A stretch of 64,000 nucleotides of DNA, taken from contig CP053159.1 of the NCBI GenBank assembly GCA_014607495.2, positions 6,207,501-6,271,500 of the forward strand, written 5' to 3'. The position numbers and the translations under genes are program-made. Shown piece after piece: positions 1-12,770 of this stretch. Positions within the stretch are counted from its first letter, which is position 1. Every line of letters starts with the position of its first letter. The DNA comes from Carposina sasakii. Its lineage: Eukaryota > Arthropoda > Insecta > Lepidoptera > Carposinidae. Below the pieces are notes generated by a model that saw only the letters and a program-made list of their open reading frames with translations, did no database searches and was not told where the DNA came from.

Positions 1-260
1 ATGTAGTGACCCTACCAGCCGCACCACAGGTCTAGGGTTCTAAAAAAACGTATAATACTACAGTTGCTTCTCTTCCCGGGCATACTGTACAAGTCAGTAG
101 AGGGTCTTGGTGTTTTGTAGGCGATGGGCCGACCACCTGTAACTACTAACCAAACTTGTACATCTCAAGAACACCCTCAAAATTGGTCAGAAGTGGCACC
201 ATGTGGTCCTATCAGCCCTTGGTGATCTGCCTACCCCGTAAGGGATAAAGGCGTGATTAT
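1..260 (+). repeat. LINE 3'-tail-like interspersed repeat
   Basis: The stretch about 98-205 (core 'tttgtaggcgatgggccg') is repeated in reverse orientation at 16277-16395, so it is dispersed repeat DNA. It ends in 'ctaccccgtaagggataaag' followed by 'gcgtgattatatg', the same ending as the copy at 7745-7885. I infer the 3' tail of a non-LTR retrotransposon. No reading frame remains. Confidence 0.5.
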
Positions 261-489
261 ATGTTTTCGAGTCATGGATGTTTCTATTATCTATGTATTT
301 ATTTACATAAGGATCTTAATGAGAGACTAGTTTAATGTGTTGTAAAGTGTGTGAATATTATATAATATTGCTATATAGCAAATTGGCAGTTGTTTATCCA
401 TTATTAGCGAGCTGTTCATTTTTAACCGAATTTAAAGGAATAGGTGGAGGTTTCTCATTCCAACCGTAGGTATATATTTTTAATATAAA

Positions 490-1092
490 AAAACCCCCGA
501 CTCAAAAAATGTACGCAATCATTATGACAAAAGGTTTAAAATGCTAAACTCTATAAATGGTAAAAAATAACTTTTAACACTACATAAGTACCAACTAAAG
601 CATGTCAGACTATCTACTCGGGACTTTGTCTTTATGTCGGAGGCATAACCGCTAATTTTGAACTGCAAATGGTTATCTTGGCCTGCTGTTGACCGTACGT
701 ATGAAATTTTTGATTAAATTTTGTCGCATCAGGGGACCGCTCTAATATATTAGCCTTACGATAGAAGCACACATTAAGAAGTCCTCAATCCCATTGTTAT
801 ACAAATATAATTGTAATAGCTTACTTCACTTTAATTCTGAATACCTACTTACTTTAAAACATTATGTCAGTAATTATAAATATGATTTTGTTTAGATAGG
901 TGATTTTTTTTAAACGAATGTTGTGATTAGGTAGGAATCATTTGATTTAGGTAAGAATTTTTGAAGGTGAAAAGCGGTCCCCCGACGCGACAAAATTTAA
1001 TCAAAAATTTCGTACGTACGGTCAACAGCACACACACACACACAGAAACACGTTAAACTTATAACACCCCGTCGTTTTTGCGTCGGGGGTTA
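490..1092. mobile_element. MITE with two nested pairs of inverted repeats
   Basis: The outer ends are complementary: 'acccccgactcaaaaaatg' near 494 and 'gacgggg'-type sequence 'gcgtcgggggtt' near 1080-1091. A second, stronger inverted pair of about 58 bp lies inside at 683-742 and 970-1028, carrying 'ttgattaaattttgtcgc' and its complement. No ORF is present, so this is a non-autonomous DNA element. A short CA microsatellite lies at 1029-1043. The exact outer boundary and target duplication are not clear. Confidence 0.55.
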
Positions 1093-1099
1093 AAAATTA

Positions 1100-1265
1100 T
1101 GAATAAAGAAAATGGAAAAAATTCTTCACCCAAGTGGGTATCGAACCCACGACCACTGCAAACCGTGCCAGCCGCTATAACCACTAAGCCACCGGGTCAA
1201 TTACTCGCATTACGAACTTTACCATCTCTTTTCTAAATTACATATTGGCAACGTTATTTTTAATT
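1100..1265 (-). mobile_element. tRNA-derived SINE
   Basis: On the minus strand a tRNA-like head is visible: an A-box-like 'ggcttagtggttatagc' and a B box 'gggttcgatacccac', followed by a T-rich tail. The same head and flank, down to 'attacatattggcaacgtt', recur at 45630-45785, so this is a dispersed family. It lacks a proper cloverleaf and anticodon arm and is not a functional tRNA gene. Confidence 0.7.
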
Positions 1266-1969
1266 TAATATATTTTTAATTGCAAATTGAGAAATAACCC
1301 AAATGAATATTTTTGTTCTAAGACATGACACCCCATGACTAAATCAATGCGTTAAGGCCTGGTTACGGTTGTAGTTGTATCTTTAAATCCGGCAGACGTC
1401 AATTTTGAGTCAAAGAAGATTACAAATAACAAAGGACCGGACGAGCGGCGGATATTAAATTTCTCTGCGTCTACCTTAATCTAGCCATATTGAAATGACA
1501 ATTAGACCTAGGTCTTAGCTCAGATTCATTCGGAGCAAAAGGCGCAAAAAGCAAAATGTACCCTGCGCGCAAAATGTAACCTTGTTTCTACGCATATTGT
1601 GTGTGATCGCACATAAAGTAAAATGTACAATTGCACAATTTAGGTAGTCTACGCATATTATTGTGAAAACGCATCCTTTCAATACATTCTACTTTCTTTA
1701 TCCTATTTGGAGGGACGATATATTTAAGTAAACAAGCAACCCCACTGGCCAGGTGGTATAATAGACCGCACCATTAATCTCATAAAGCAGAATTAGATAA
1801 CTGCCAGCACTTTAAAGCAAAGATAGGTCGCAAAGTTAAAAGTCATGTTACTTAAAAGGGGTCGAAAAGCTCCTCCGTGAAAAAGGATTGCCTTCACACA
1901 CCTGGCTCATAAAATAGAACTTTGCAATAAAAAATTGTACAAAATAGCAAACTGAATGATAAGTCAAGG

Positions 1970-2835
1970 CGCGCACGGGTGACTTTCGTCACCGTTACTG
2001 TTTCGTCACCATTATCAAGTCCATGGATATGTACGGAGGAGCGCGTATGTTACGTTATGTACGCCGACCGGCGAACAAGCCCGTGACGAAACTGTGTAGC
2101 AAACTGCATTTCAGAGCAGTGCGCGCATTAGTGTCGAAATATTGTCACTGTTCGCGTCGTTCGTTCGTATTTGCTTTCCGACTCTCAATTTTGGTGCACG
2201 AAAAATGGCGTCATTATCTAGACAAACGTGAATATCCGAGTCAACGATATTGATAATGATATCTTTATAGAATAAATCTATATCTACACTTAGGTATAAT
2301 AAAAATGTTACGGATAGCTGTCTGTACATAGAAGATAAACGAGTAAAAATATTATAGGAGACCTTTATCAACGCAATAGTACCCAAAAGAATGATTTTTG
2401 TAATTTTTGTCTGTTTGTCGGTTTGTCTGTGCGTTTGTGCACGCTAATCTCAGAAATATCTGAACCGATTTTGATGCAGTTTTCAGGAATATATTGTGAC
2501 AGGTCCCACTTAACATATAGGCTACTCTTTATCCCGGGAAAATATTTTTACCTCGAATAATTTCGATATTTTGTTTTTTCTGCAGTCCACGCTGACGAAG
2601 TCGCGGGCGTCCACTATAAATAATAAGTGTACAGAACAGTGTGGAACTTTCCACTTATCGAAAGGTGGTGTACCCAGTATTATTCTCGATAAGTTTTTGA
2701 TGAGTTCACAGATAAAGACTGTCTCTTCAAACTCCATATAGACAAATGACGCTACGCTACGATTTCAAAAAAGTCAACCTTCGCCAGCGCTACCAAAACT
2801 TTAAGGCCACGGTGACAAAAATCACCCGTGCGCGC
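1970..2835. mobile_element. MITE with 26-bp terminal inverted repeats, hosting a Helitron
   Basis: The ends are inverted repeats: 1970-1995 begins 'gcgcgcacgggtgac' and 2810-2835 ends 'atcacccgtgcgcgc'. The interior contains the unrelated Helitron-like element at 2283-2616, which explains part of the length. There is no transposase. The short open frames inside cross element boundaries and look accidental. Confidence 0.5.
2283..2616 (+). mobile_element. Lep1-like non-autonomous Helitron
   Basis: It matches the copy at 49195-49510 over most of its length, including 'caacgcaatagtacccaaaa' and 'aggtcccacttaacatatag'. The 5' end starts with TC after an A. The 3' end carries 'gacgaagtcgcgggcgtcc', which can form a small GGACG/CGTCC-type hairpin, and then ccacta. 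The usual CTAG is CTAT here. It is nested in the MITE at 1970-2835. Confidence 0.6.
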
Positions 2836-2839
2836 TCAG

Positions 2840-5760
2840 CCTAAAGGTTTTCTGAGGTCGTATAGGGTGCCTTTACTAAATATTGTAGGTGAAACGAATC
2901 CAAATTAAAATTTTGTATATATTGAAGGGACACTAAATTTTTGAATGGAAAAGTATGAAGTATGTAATTTACAAATACGTGTAGGTAGGTACTTACTTCA
3001 CAATAGCTTGGTGATTTGCTTTTCTTAGAAATAACATGGATATTATACAATACAAAAATTATTTATCTACTGAAACAACACACATCATATAACACAGTAA
3101 ACATAATTCAACACAATAATAAAAATAAAATATTATCATTGTAGACTGTAAAGTTCAAGGTGCATCAGCGTACGCACTGACATTATTGAACAAACAGAAA
3201 GATTTATAGTTGTAGCTACACCTGAAATATATCCATTTTTATGATCTGTTTCGCTGTTTATTTTCTCCCCTCTGCCTATCAAATGAGAGTACGTTCAAAG
3301 CCTTTGACCCCGTACTACAGTTCTTTACTTTATCATGCTATTTGCAACACTGATTCTCATCTCATGAATACAGTCAAAGGCCAAAATATACCACCGCTTG
3401 CTATCAGGATGTAGATTGTTTATCATTTTTCATGCTTCTTTGCTTTTTTGTAATTCTAACACGTCGGGCCGCAGTCATGTTTCTGCTTTGCACAGCCACT
3501 GTCGCTTGAATATGTATGAGCATGGGGCGCTGCGTCCGCTTGGCACGCCTATATGAAAATGTGATGTCCCGATAAATTGTCAAAAGGGTTGATCGACATC
3601 GAAATAGGCCGCCGAAATATGTCCAACGGAAAATTAAATAGCCGCCGGCGGACTAAGATTGCTTACGAAATGAGGTAAGCCGTTGGCCTATTTGAATTTG
3701 CAATAGTTTTGTTTGGACGTCGTCGCAAAAAGGAGATAAATTGGATTCGCATACAAAGAGTTTTCCCTAAATCTTATACCGAAAAGGTAATTTCAAACGT
3801 AATACAGTTTTACATCAAGCATAATAGAACTGACAGCGAAGAAGGACGTCTTAAATGAAATTACGGCTGTACATTTGCCCATGAAATTAGAAAATATCAC
3901 GGCCGCAAAAATGAAGCGAAGAAAACCCAGGCTGTAATTACGTTAAGCTTCAAACAGAGTACGGCGTCGTGCCAGCTATTACTTAACAAAGTTGCTTAAT
4001 ATACGACTTCAAGCGGCCAACAGTGATGCTCGGGGCCGTCATAAAAGTCTACAGCAGTTTTCGGAACATGATGATAATGGACATTTCAGCTGCGAACGTG
4101 TAAGTAAAGTCCAACTTCTGATCCGTTTAGGTATGTTCGTTTTAGTTATTCCACTTTGAAGCAGTTTAAATGAAATTTAAATTGGTTTGAGGAGATTAAC
4201 GTGATGTGATGTGACTTTTTATTAAAGAAGAATAATAAGAACTTTTTATTAATGTAGCGAAAGACGTATTATTTTTAGCCGACTGTGAAAGAGGGTTATG
4301 TTTTTCGTGTGTATGTATGTACATTTCTTTGGCATGACGTAGATCTTTTCAAACAGCTTGTTGCATTTGAGCTTAAGAATATCATTAAATTCGATATCAT
4401 TTAAAAAAATGAAGTCATTGAAAATACGAGTAGGTAGTTTATGAATGATAATAAAATTAAATCAACATTTTCAGTATAAAAATATATGCAAAATATTTTA
4501 ATCCCGCATTTTCACTCATCAATCAACGTGGCCGCTACAATTTGATGGGCATAGCTCGGGCAAGTTGCCATGCCGCTTTATTCTATTCAAATTGATCCTC
4601 GAAAATCACTATTCACTTTAGCGGGCTTAAACCGGAGTGTTACAATATTATGCTATTACGATCCTTGATTCGGCGGACAATGGATGTCCTATGTTAGCCG
4701 AGCCAATAGCGTGGTCGAGCGATGCGGCCCTAAGTGCACAATCATGTCCCGGGTGCCAAATCCTGGGGGCCGATACCGAGTTACCACTGCAATACTGTGC
4801 ATGCTCGCGCACAGTTTAATTTTATTTTTATACCGGACCACCAACAAATTTATGGTCTATATCGGACTGTTTCTGGCCACGGAATATTTTTGTGCTTTAT
4901 TTTTTTTTTGGCAAACGCAGAAGTTTTGAATTGGAAAAGCAGTCGAATAACACTTTATAAATATAGTTTTAACGTAAGTAAGATTTTTTAGCTGTATAGC
5001 AAAGTTATTTCAAATCTGGCTCCGTTATACTGTAAGTGAGCTAATCTAACTAAACTAATAATATGTAGGTATAGCGCACAGGCTGTTGATAATAACTTTT
5101 TTAAACTTATTGAACTTACAGCTATTGTTTATCTCTGTCATTTTATATTTTATACTTACTGAAAAGTCTAAAACATCTTCAACTTGCAACAATTACCTAC
5201 TAAGGTAATAAATGCAAATAACATCTAATTGGATTATGAGAACCAGACACTCAATAATAAAATAATTCAAATAACTGTTAAAATAGAGGCAACTGACTGA
5301 AATAAGTTAATGGAAATTTCGATAAAAATTTATTTTTTCACAGTTCATGGTAATATATTCTAACGCAGGCACTTATTTGACTAGTGAAAGACGTTACCTT
5401 AGGATAAAGATTCATTCTGTTCGTTCGCAATTTAAAGGATTTGTTCATAACAAGTTACCACAAGTTCTGCCTAAAACCACTCTTGTTTTAGTTTTAACTA
5501 TCGAAAGCAATATTTTGAAATACTTTTTTTTATTAAAAAATAAAAAACGGAAATGTATATATAACCGTAAAAATTGTAGCCTGACCGAAAAATAGTAGAT
5601 ACTTCAGGCTACTGATAGGTACCTAGAGGTACTTACCTAAAAGCAAATACTTTGACGAATACCAAGCACTGTTAATAAAAGTTAATTGGTGCATTTAAAA
5701 AAAATATTATAATAGGCATATATCTAAGATATTTTTTTAAGTTATCATCTGTTTAAGGAT
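2840..5760. other. unassigned non-coding DNA
   Basis: No gene or repeat family is recognised. Two stretches are less AT-rich than their surroundings (about 3430-3730 and 4600-4800), but their open frames of at most 85 codons show no protein-like pattern. Confidence 0.4.
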
Positions 5761-5761
5761 T

Positions 5762-5928
5762 TCTGGAAGGTGGGCAGCAGCGCCTCCTATGCTGACAACA
5801 TAGTCAAAAAATCTGACTGCGGTCACCAACCCGCCTGTCCAGCGTGGTAACTATAGGCAAAACCTTGGCAGTAGCTTTGTGGCGTGCTCTGGGGGAGGCC
5901 TACGTCCAGCAGTGGACTGCAACAGGAT
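5762..5928 (-). repeat. 'cagtccactgctggacgta' family repeat, truncated
   Basis: This is a reverse-orientation copy of the repeat seen at 9188-9445 and 46381-46647. Read on the minus strand it begins 'cagtccactgctggacgtag' and ends near 'gcgctgctgcccacctt'. It lacks the distal third of the full copies. Confidence 0.75.
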
Positions 5929-5929
5929 A

Positions 5930-7740
5930 AATATAAAGGAGAAGATTTGCAAGCCACATTTTTTGGCAAAACATGTTTCTGATCTAAAATGTTATAATTA
6001 TATTAACATGTTTTTAGCAAATAATAATTTCTATAAAAATGTATGCAAAAACTCTACAAGCAATTTACGCATCTATTAACTCAGCAGGTTAACTGAAAAT
6101 AATACTGCAGATAGGTAACCTTTAATAACTCGAATATAATTGACGCGTTTAATGCACCTTGCGATACAAAGCTCGTATCTCGATGTCGCACGATAAATAT
6201 CATGTTTTAATCTCGCGCGCAGAACAAAAGGGAGCTACGAACAATAAACCAAGCTTAATGTGACGTTTCTGTTTTCTTGTCACGTTTTTTCGCCGTTTAA
6301 ACGTCTCTCGGCAAGCGGCACGGAACATTGCTACATTGACACAGTATTGTTGCAATAAAAGAACACATTCGTCTTTAAGTGTCACGCTTGTGTGCTATTT
6401 TTTGGCTAAAATATTATCGTAATATTTTTACAGGGTCAAATTGTGAGTAAATTTTGGAAAAAAAAAACTTTGTACAAATAAGGTGAAAGTGTTTTTTGCC
6501 TGAGTGTGTTTTACGTAAATATGTTGAAATGAAGTTGTAAATGTATTAAAAATTGTATGTATAGATCACACGCCTATTTTTCGTATAGATTTATAAGTAT
6601 GGTATGTGACCTAACTTATTATTGACCTTCAGAGAAATATCTATCTAAATCGTAATACTAAGATAAGTATTCTTCCAGCAACACAACTCCTGCTACTAAA
6701 TAAAAAGTAATCAAGAAGGCTACAAAGTAAGAGTAAGTGGGGATTTAGAAATATATTCATTCAATCTTGGCCAAAGCCTTTTTCTTATTTTGTGTCCCCA
6801 TTCAGGCGTCTTCGGGTGGAGCAAACCTCGAAAATTGCAATCACGCAAATTGAAAATTAATGGACCAAAAAATCCAATTTCACGTAAAGCTTTCTTGTAG
6901 GTAAGTAGTCCCGCTGTTTTGCGACTTGTGATGTTTTAAATTTCCACCCCAGAATTTTCAATAAAGTTGTCGCGGAATATAAAATATCAGCTATCATTAC
7001 TTTCACGGTTTTGCTTAACTGCCTAACAGGATTGATTTTCTGGCAAGTAAGTGCAATGAGTTTATTTTGTCAAGGTAGGTACGTTAATTTTCATTCATTT
7101 GTCTCTATCGAGTGCTAAGCTTGACAATATTTTATTAACAATACCTATATATTTATACAATTTACCAGTAGCACCTTCGCAGCTACACTTGGAACCCGAT
7201 TATATACGAACTGGGGAGCAATTCTCGAAAAGTCTCGAGCTGGAACGAAGTCGAAACGGAACCGTAGTGGACGCTCAGAACCATGCAATAATTACTTTAC
7301 GGTGACGTAATTAGACACATTTCAGCACGAGACAGATATTTGTTTTTATTTTGTCATAGTCGCGACCGATGCGTCTTAAAATATACCTTATGACTCAAGC
7401 GGTAAGTATATATTGCTTCGCACCGTGTTTCGTTAACGGTTCGTTAGTGGTTAAGTTTCGGCTCAAAAATTTTCAAGGATTGCCCCCCTGTCCAATCATC
7501 AAAATACCGGACCCATGAAAAATTACAATAGCAATTAAGACAACTGCGATCTCGTGAACAATTTATAAAAGTAACGCAAATAATATTTTTTCCCTTTATA
7601 CGAGTACTTATAAGTATCTACCTAAAGGTTAAAGCCTTCTTTTGAAGAATAATCTACTTGGAGCGCGCGCACTATTTTTCTGATTTTTATAGGTTTTATG
7701 ATAATTAAAAATTGGGTATGTGCTAAAAAAGGGCTAGTCA
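5930..7740. other. unassigned non-coding DNA
   Basis: AT-rich sequence with no coding pattern, tRNA or recognisable repeat. Short open frames at about 6.2-6.4 and 7.1-7.3 kb look accidental. Confidence 0.4.
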
Positions 7741-7744
7741 AGAG

Positions 7745-7885
7745 CACCCGAAACCGGCGAGCATGTATAAAGTTAAGTGTGGATGTGGCGAAAGAGGTAT
7801 GTTTGGAACGTACTAAATGGAGATCTATAGTCTCTGCCTACCTCTATGGGATATAGGCGTGAGGTTATGTATGTATGTATGTAAA
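7745..7885 (+). repeat. LINE ORF2 3'-end remnant
   Basis: The plus strand reads as a short protein tail (about 7775-7850, containing ERTKWRSIVSAY) followed by 'gggatataggcgtgagg' and a (TATG)n run at 7868-7882. A short basic C-terminus, then a fixed 3' sequence, then a microsatellite is typical of the 3' ends of lepidopteran non-LTR retrotransposons. The clade is not determined. Confidence 0.45.
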
Positions 7886-8006
7886 AATTTTGGAGTGTTA
7901 TTATTATAAATCCATACAATCATATCCATGGGAAAACTGATTAGCGATTGAAACGTAAAATTTTCATCAAAATTGCTTTACCCCAAGTTTTATAGCGAAC
8001 CGATTA

Positions 8007-8100
8007 ATGACCGGCGGCCCCGCATTATGAACATAACTAGCAAAAACAATACGATAGCACAGATTGTACAATATTCGCTGACTCCTTGTGAAATTTGTAT
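8007..8100 (+). repeat. partial MITE of the 'gccccctgatta' family
   Basis: Contains 'aactagcaaaaacaatacga' followed by 'tagcacagattgtac', closely matching the left half of the MITE at 12771-12940. The right terminus is missing. Confidence 0.45.
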
Positions 8101-8157
8101 GACTTATCTAACAGTCAACAACGTAATCTCATAGAAAATTAACATTTTAATGCGAAT

Positions 8158-8332
8158 GGGCGTTTTTTCACTAGACGACACGGCCACGACCACGGCTTTT
8201 CGTCATCTAGTTTGGGGGCAGTGTCGTGATCGTGTCGTCTAGTGGAAAAAAGAGCCATACTATCTAATACATTTTTGCTTCCAAAAAAGCCGTGGTCGTG
8301 TCGTGGCCGTGTCAATTAGTGGAAAAACGCCC
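8158..8332. mobile_element. short MITE, 175 bp
   Basis: Inverted ends 'gggcgttttttcactag' and 'tagtggaaaaacgccc' continue into complementary arms with 'gacacggccacgaccacgg'. The element is flanked by aat on both sides (8155-8157 and 8333-8335), a possible 3-bp target duplication. A 3-bp duplication would suit the PIF/Harbinger group, but that is inference. Confidence 0.65.
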
Positions 8333-9187
8333 AATACTTTATGCAATTTTCGCTGTCGCATTGATACTGCTTTGCTTTTGCAATACGAGTATATCTGAAA
8401 AACTATTATTATATTATTTTATACGTGGATACAATTCAAATTATATGTCGTTTTAATATAGATTTATATAAAAGCGAGTATATCTCTAAAAAGACTCAAG
8501 AAACAAATTTAAAAATCATAATGGAAAAATCTAAATTACGTAATAATGAAAACACGATATTTTCATATTTTCTGTTATTGATTTCATTCGATATCACACC
8601 CTCATTAATTCATGGTCCGAAAAGGTCCGCTACTTACTTATTCCATTAGGTGGGCAGTTAGATAAATCATTTCGGAAATTATGCAAAATCACCCAACTCT
8701 GTTTCAAATCTCCATTAATACCCGTGAGAAAAAATGCTTTAAGGTTCATTTGCTCTTTGCACTCCGACGAGAAGTAAAGAATGTTTGAGTTGTTTTTTTA
8801 ACTTTTTGTTGGTTTAATCTTTCATTATGTTTATCTAAAGTGGTGGCTCATGGATGTTGCAGGCTGAAAGTATGGGCTTCAACTGACTTTTACGCGCCGA
8901 CTTATAAAATACCACGAAGTTTCAGAACGATGGGGTGTAACTGGTGAAGTGGGTTCTACTAACACCTTAGGACTCAAAGTCAACCTCACCTGCCCGTGGT
9001 GCACCCTGCTATTCATAGTACGAGACTCTGACGCTAAATGATGCTATCAGTGCAAAAGTGGTGTAAGTCACATTTTTTTATGATTACAGTTTTGGTGTAA
9101 ATTACATTCCATTCTATATTGCTTATTTTACATCCTTTAATTCTCCTAAGGGCATTATTGGGGTTTACATCACTTGCACTGATAGCC

Positions 9188-9445
9188 TCATCATCAGCCT
9201 ATCGCAGTCCACTGCTGGACGTAGGCCTCCCCCAGGGCACGCCCCAAGACTGCCATGGGGGGTATTTGCCCATAGTCACCACGCTGGGCAGGCGGGTTGG
9301 TGACCGCAGTTTGTATTTTGGACTATGTTGTCAACACGGGAGGCGCTGCTGCCCATCTCCCGGAAACCCTTAATCGCCTCGTACGATACCCAAGGGCAGA
9401 CATGGGGTGGTACGAATTCTACTCTGCCGGCACCACGCGGCCAGC
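9188..9445 (+). repeat. full copy of 'cagtccactgctggacgta' repeat
   Basis: Starts at a short TCA run, 'tcatcatcagcctatcgc', and ends 'ccggcaccacgcggcc'. It is nearly identical to 46381-46647. The open frame it contains (SSSAYRSPLLDVGLP...) recurs in the other copy because the DNA is repeated, so it is not a host gene. Truncated copies lie at 5762-5928, 16001-16176 and 37841-38038. It is known as abundant in Lepidoptera and is probably a retrotransposon 3' region. Confidence 0.75.
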
Positions 9446-9529
9446 CTCAAAGGATAGCCTCAAATAGCTTATAATACCTTTTTAGAATGGCATGGAAACA
9501 TTTCCTATTGGATTTGTTTCTGGTCGCTA

Positions 9530-9680
9530 GATTGTCGTATTTGTGCTCGAAAAGCGGCGGTGGGCTCACCGCTTACCATGTGGGACTTAAAGGCTACCTG
9601 GTGAAAAGTGTGTGTTTAATCATAGAAGTGTGCAAAACACTTCTGCCTAACCTCTTTGGGTGATGATGTGTGTATGTATA
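9530..9680 (+). repeat. LINE-tail repeat with 'ggtgggctcaccgctta'
   Basis: A diverged copy occurs at 44930-45055; both run from 'aggctcac' type sequence through 'ctggtgaa' to 'ctgcctaacctctttgggtg'. The final pyrimidine-rich box resembles the ends at 200-260 and 7830-7860. Inferred to be a LINE 3' tail. Confidence 0.4.
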
Positions 9681-9699
9681 AAAAATATCTTCGAGTACA

Positions 9700-10755
9700 T
9701 ACTCGTACTATATTAAAAATGATATTAGCAAAGGGCACGGGCCCGCAACTTCATTCATGTGCAAAGTTTTTCTCGTCCTCAAGATCTTTTACGTTTATAG
9801 ACAGCTTTCGATAAATAGTATTAGCAAATCTGGGCCCCAATTTTCACTTAATACTCCACATGTCACACTCGAAATATTGGTCCATGCAAATATCTAAAAA
9901 GCAAAATGGCGGATATATGAACACTTCATATTTAATGCACTGTAACGAAGGTAGGTATATATAACCTTAGAAACTGCATCGCACAATTATGTGACAAGGT
10001 TTCATTAACAAGCACCGCGATACAACCTGAAATTGTACATTATTAATTTGTAGTTAGAACAGCTCCAGGCTCATAGTAGCTTTTCAGAAATGGAATTTAA
10101 CAATTCACACAAGTTTCAGCCTCCCGCTACGATACTGTAACTTTGAGTAGCACATGAATGGAATATTAGAATTGGGAGTATGTAGATCGTTAGTCAAAAT
10201 TCGGAATATGTTTGGAACTTTTGCGGTGTTATTACAAAAGAGTGCCTAAAGTTGGACTCGATTTAAATATGACATTTGACAGCAAAATGTATGGAGTATC
10301 TGCCAAATTTAGGGCATGTTTAGCTTAAAAAATGTTTAAATTTTTTGTAATAGCATAACACGGTGGTGTTTAATAACAATACGTATGATACTTTGACCTT
10401 CACTCGACTTATGTGACTAGCAGACGCCGACGATTTCGTTCGCGTTTAATTTTTAAAAAATTCAATTTTTCATGGGAATTTACAGATATTCTTTAGTATT
10501 AGATACCCTAAACTCCTAAAGGTATGTTAATAAACAATTTAAAGTAGATTCAATTAAAGAATCGCGTTATTTCATACAAACTTTGCCTCCCTTTTTCACA
10601 TCTTTAGGTGTAGAATTTCGGAAAATCCCTTATAAGATGTCTACGTTTAAAGTTTCTACGATCAGCAATTTAGGCTTCCGTTGATCCATCTGTCATTCAG
10701 GATTAACATTATAATATTCCGCTTTCACAATGGAACAAATTCTGCTTGAAGAGTT
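9700..10755. other. unassigned non-coding DNA
   Basis: AT-rich with no coding pattern and no repeat recognised. Confidence 0.35.
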
Positions 10756-10756
10756 A

Positions 10757-11236
10757 TCCCAACTAATATTATAAATGCGAAAGTAACTCTGTCTGTCTGT
10801 CTGTTACGCTTTCCCGCTTAAACCTCGCAACCGATTTTGATGAAATTTGGTACAGACAATCTTTAGACCCTGAGACAGAACATAGGCTACTTTTTATTTC
10901 GAAAAAAAGGGATGAAGGGGTTGAAATAGAGGTTGAAAGTTTGTATGGGATTTCTTAATTTTAAAAGATAAAACCATGAAACTTTATATTTAAGCACTTG
11001 ATAAGAAATCATTAAACATTTGTTCTAGCATTTTTGAAATTTCGACCAGCTAAGGGGTGAAATAAGGGTTGAAAGTTAGTATGCAAGTTCGTCAAATATC
11101 ACGTCATAAGAAACAAAAAATCGTTTGTTCTAGCATTTTGAAATTTTTACCAGTTTGGGGGTGAAATAGTCCTGTATAATTTGGACATTTTGTTTTTTCT
11201 GCAGTCCACGCGGACGGAGTCGCGGGCGTCCACTAG
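10757..11236 (+). mobile_element. Lep1-like non-autonomous Helitron, 480 bp
   Basis: Begins TC after an A ('tcccaactaatattataaat'), then has the (GTCT)n stretch and 'accgattttgatgaaatttg'. It ends 'gtcgcgggcgtccactag' followed by T. TC at the 5' end, CTAG at the 3' end, insertion between A and T, and absence of terminal inverted repeats and target duplication are all Helitron hallmarks. A possible terminal hairpin is GGACG paired with CGTCC about 5 bases before the end. No Rep/helicase is encoded. Confidence 0.75.
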
Positions 11237-11239
11237 TAT

Positions 11240-12770
11240 CGTATATATTAAATTGTTGTTATTATTTAATAGGTGGTAAATATTCCTCTCCCACCATCCA
11301 TACGACTCTGGGTAGTAAAGAATGTATTGTGAATGAACACGTTAATGACATGTACGTATTCGAAAATGCATTGCGGGGAAATTTGCAAAATCTGCATCAC
11401 ATATTCCCGAGTTCTTACGCCTACGCAAATCCGGGATGGAAGTTTCTTGAGAAATTCACGTATAATTTGAAATGCGGGGATGTTCCTCAAGTAAGTCGTT
11501 ACAAACTCGTTTAGTTGGCCTGCATTTGCTGCATGTTGGATACATTTTAGGTTCTGACTGCAGGTCGTTAGGTTACGCGACTATCTAAATATATTTTTAT
11601 CTCAAGTGTTATGGAGCATTTCGTTGAATAAGTAAGTCACCCCTGAGTTCCTCAAGTCAAATATGCATGGGAGGAAATATTTATGCATGCTTCAGAAATG
11701 GTGGTGGTTCAAATTTTTTGTATTGTGCAATGTTTATGTTATTATATAGTTTGAGGTGCAAACTATATAATAACATAATATAATAATATAATAACATACA
11801 CCTCACCTAGACATTTGTATTGAAAACGTAAAGTTAACTATTATATTTTACAAAATTCTAAATTTTATTCTCCTTAAGTACTTAAAAATTCTCACAAGCT
11901 AACAAACAGCCTATTTGCGGTCGCCGCCCCAAGCAAATAAAATAATTATGTAGCCTAGTGTACACCTAATCTCTAAAACAGAAGTTTCTGTTTTGTTGCT
12001 GTGTTAACCGTACCGTGCGAGTTTGCGAGTTGGAAACAATTCTGAGTAGTGTGGCCAAACCGCTTTTATGTGACCTCTGAACGTGGCCAGAATCCGAGAA
12101 GAATATTAGAACTGCGATATGCCTACACGAAGTCACATTATAAACAATACCACGCTTTGAGGTATTTCAGCCGTATCTTAAAGTAGATACCTAGTACTGC
12201 AGAAACGCATCATTTCTTATTCATTGCAAACCCTAATGAACCAGACCCTGCCAAACGTATTTTCATGTGGTGCTGGATACCTATAAGGTTGAAATGTGGC
12301 TGTATAGAAGTCTGTTACATCAGTGGCAGAAATAAATTATAGGTACTTATTGTTACGTACTTCAGAAATAACACGAATCTAGAAAGAGTACTCTCTTTTC
12401 TCTTTGGTACAGATATACTTCTTTAATTAAACTTCTATTCAAAATTCATTGTGATATGACAGCGCCTCTGACGTCAGAAAATAGAACTATCGGAAAAAAG
12501 AAGGGCGCGACATTGGCGGAATTATTGTGCACGACACATGTTATGAGGCCATAAAAAAAAGGCGCCTTTTTAAATGCCAAAATCGTGCCACGTTTGACAG
12601 ATCCACATAGTGTTTCCACATTGAAACTTGGAAATATGCCGTATGACAAGCACTTGTTCAAACAAATAATACGCCTTAATTCTAGAAGATCATTTGACAC
12701 CGGCATCATGACTTGATTCACAACCATAAATATAAAATATTTACTTCTTATTGTCGTCGTTAGATAAATC
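11240..12770. other. unassigned non-coding DNA
   Basis: AT-rich, without a gene. It includes the perfect hairpin listed at 11736-11776 and an AT microsatellite just after it. Confidence 0.35.
11736..11776. repeat. 17-bp perfect hairpin
   Basis: Arms 11736-11752 ('atgttattatatagttt') and 11760-11776 are exactly complementary around a 7-base loop 'gaggtgc'. The AT-rich arms could extrude as a cruciform. No element boundary or function is evident. Confidence 0.6.

Noticed and set aside
1125..1200. tRNA gene on the minus strand
   Set aside because: A and B boxes are visible, but the acceptor and anticodon stems do not pair and the same sequence with its flank recurs at 45630-45785, so it is a SINE head. 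The same applies to 46885-47005, 28755-28840 and 62215-62300.
9119..9373. 84-codon open frame
   Set aside because: Its protein recurs almost unchanged at 46338-46577 because both lie in the same dispersed repeat; it is not a host gene.
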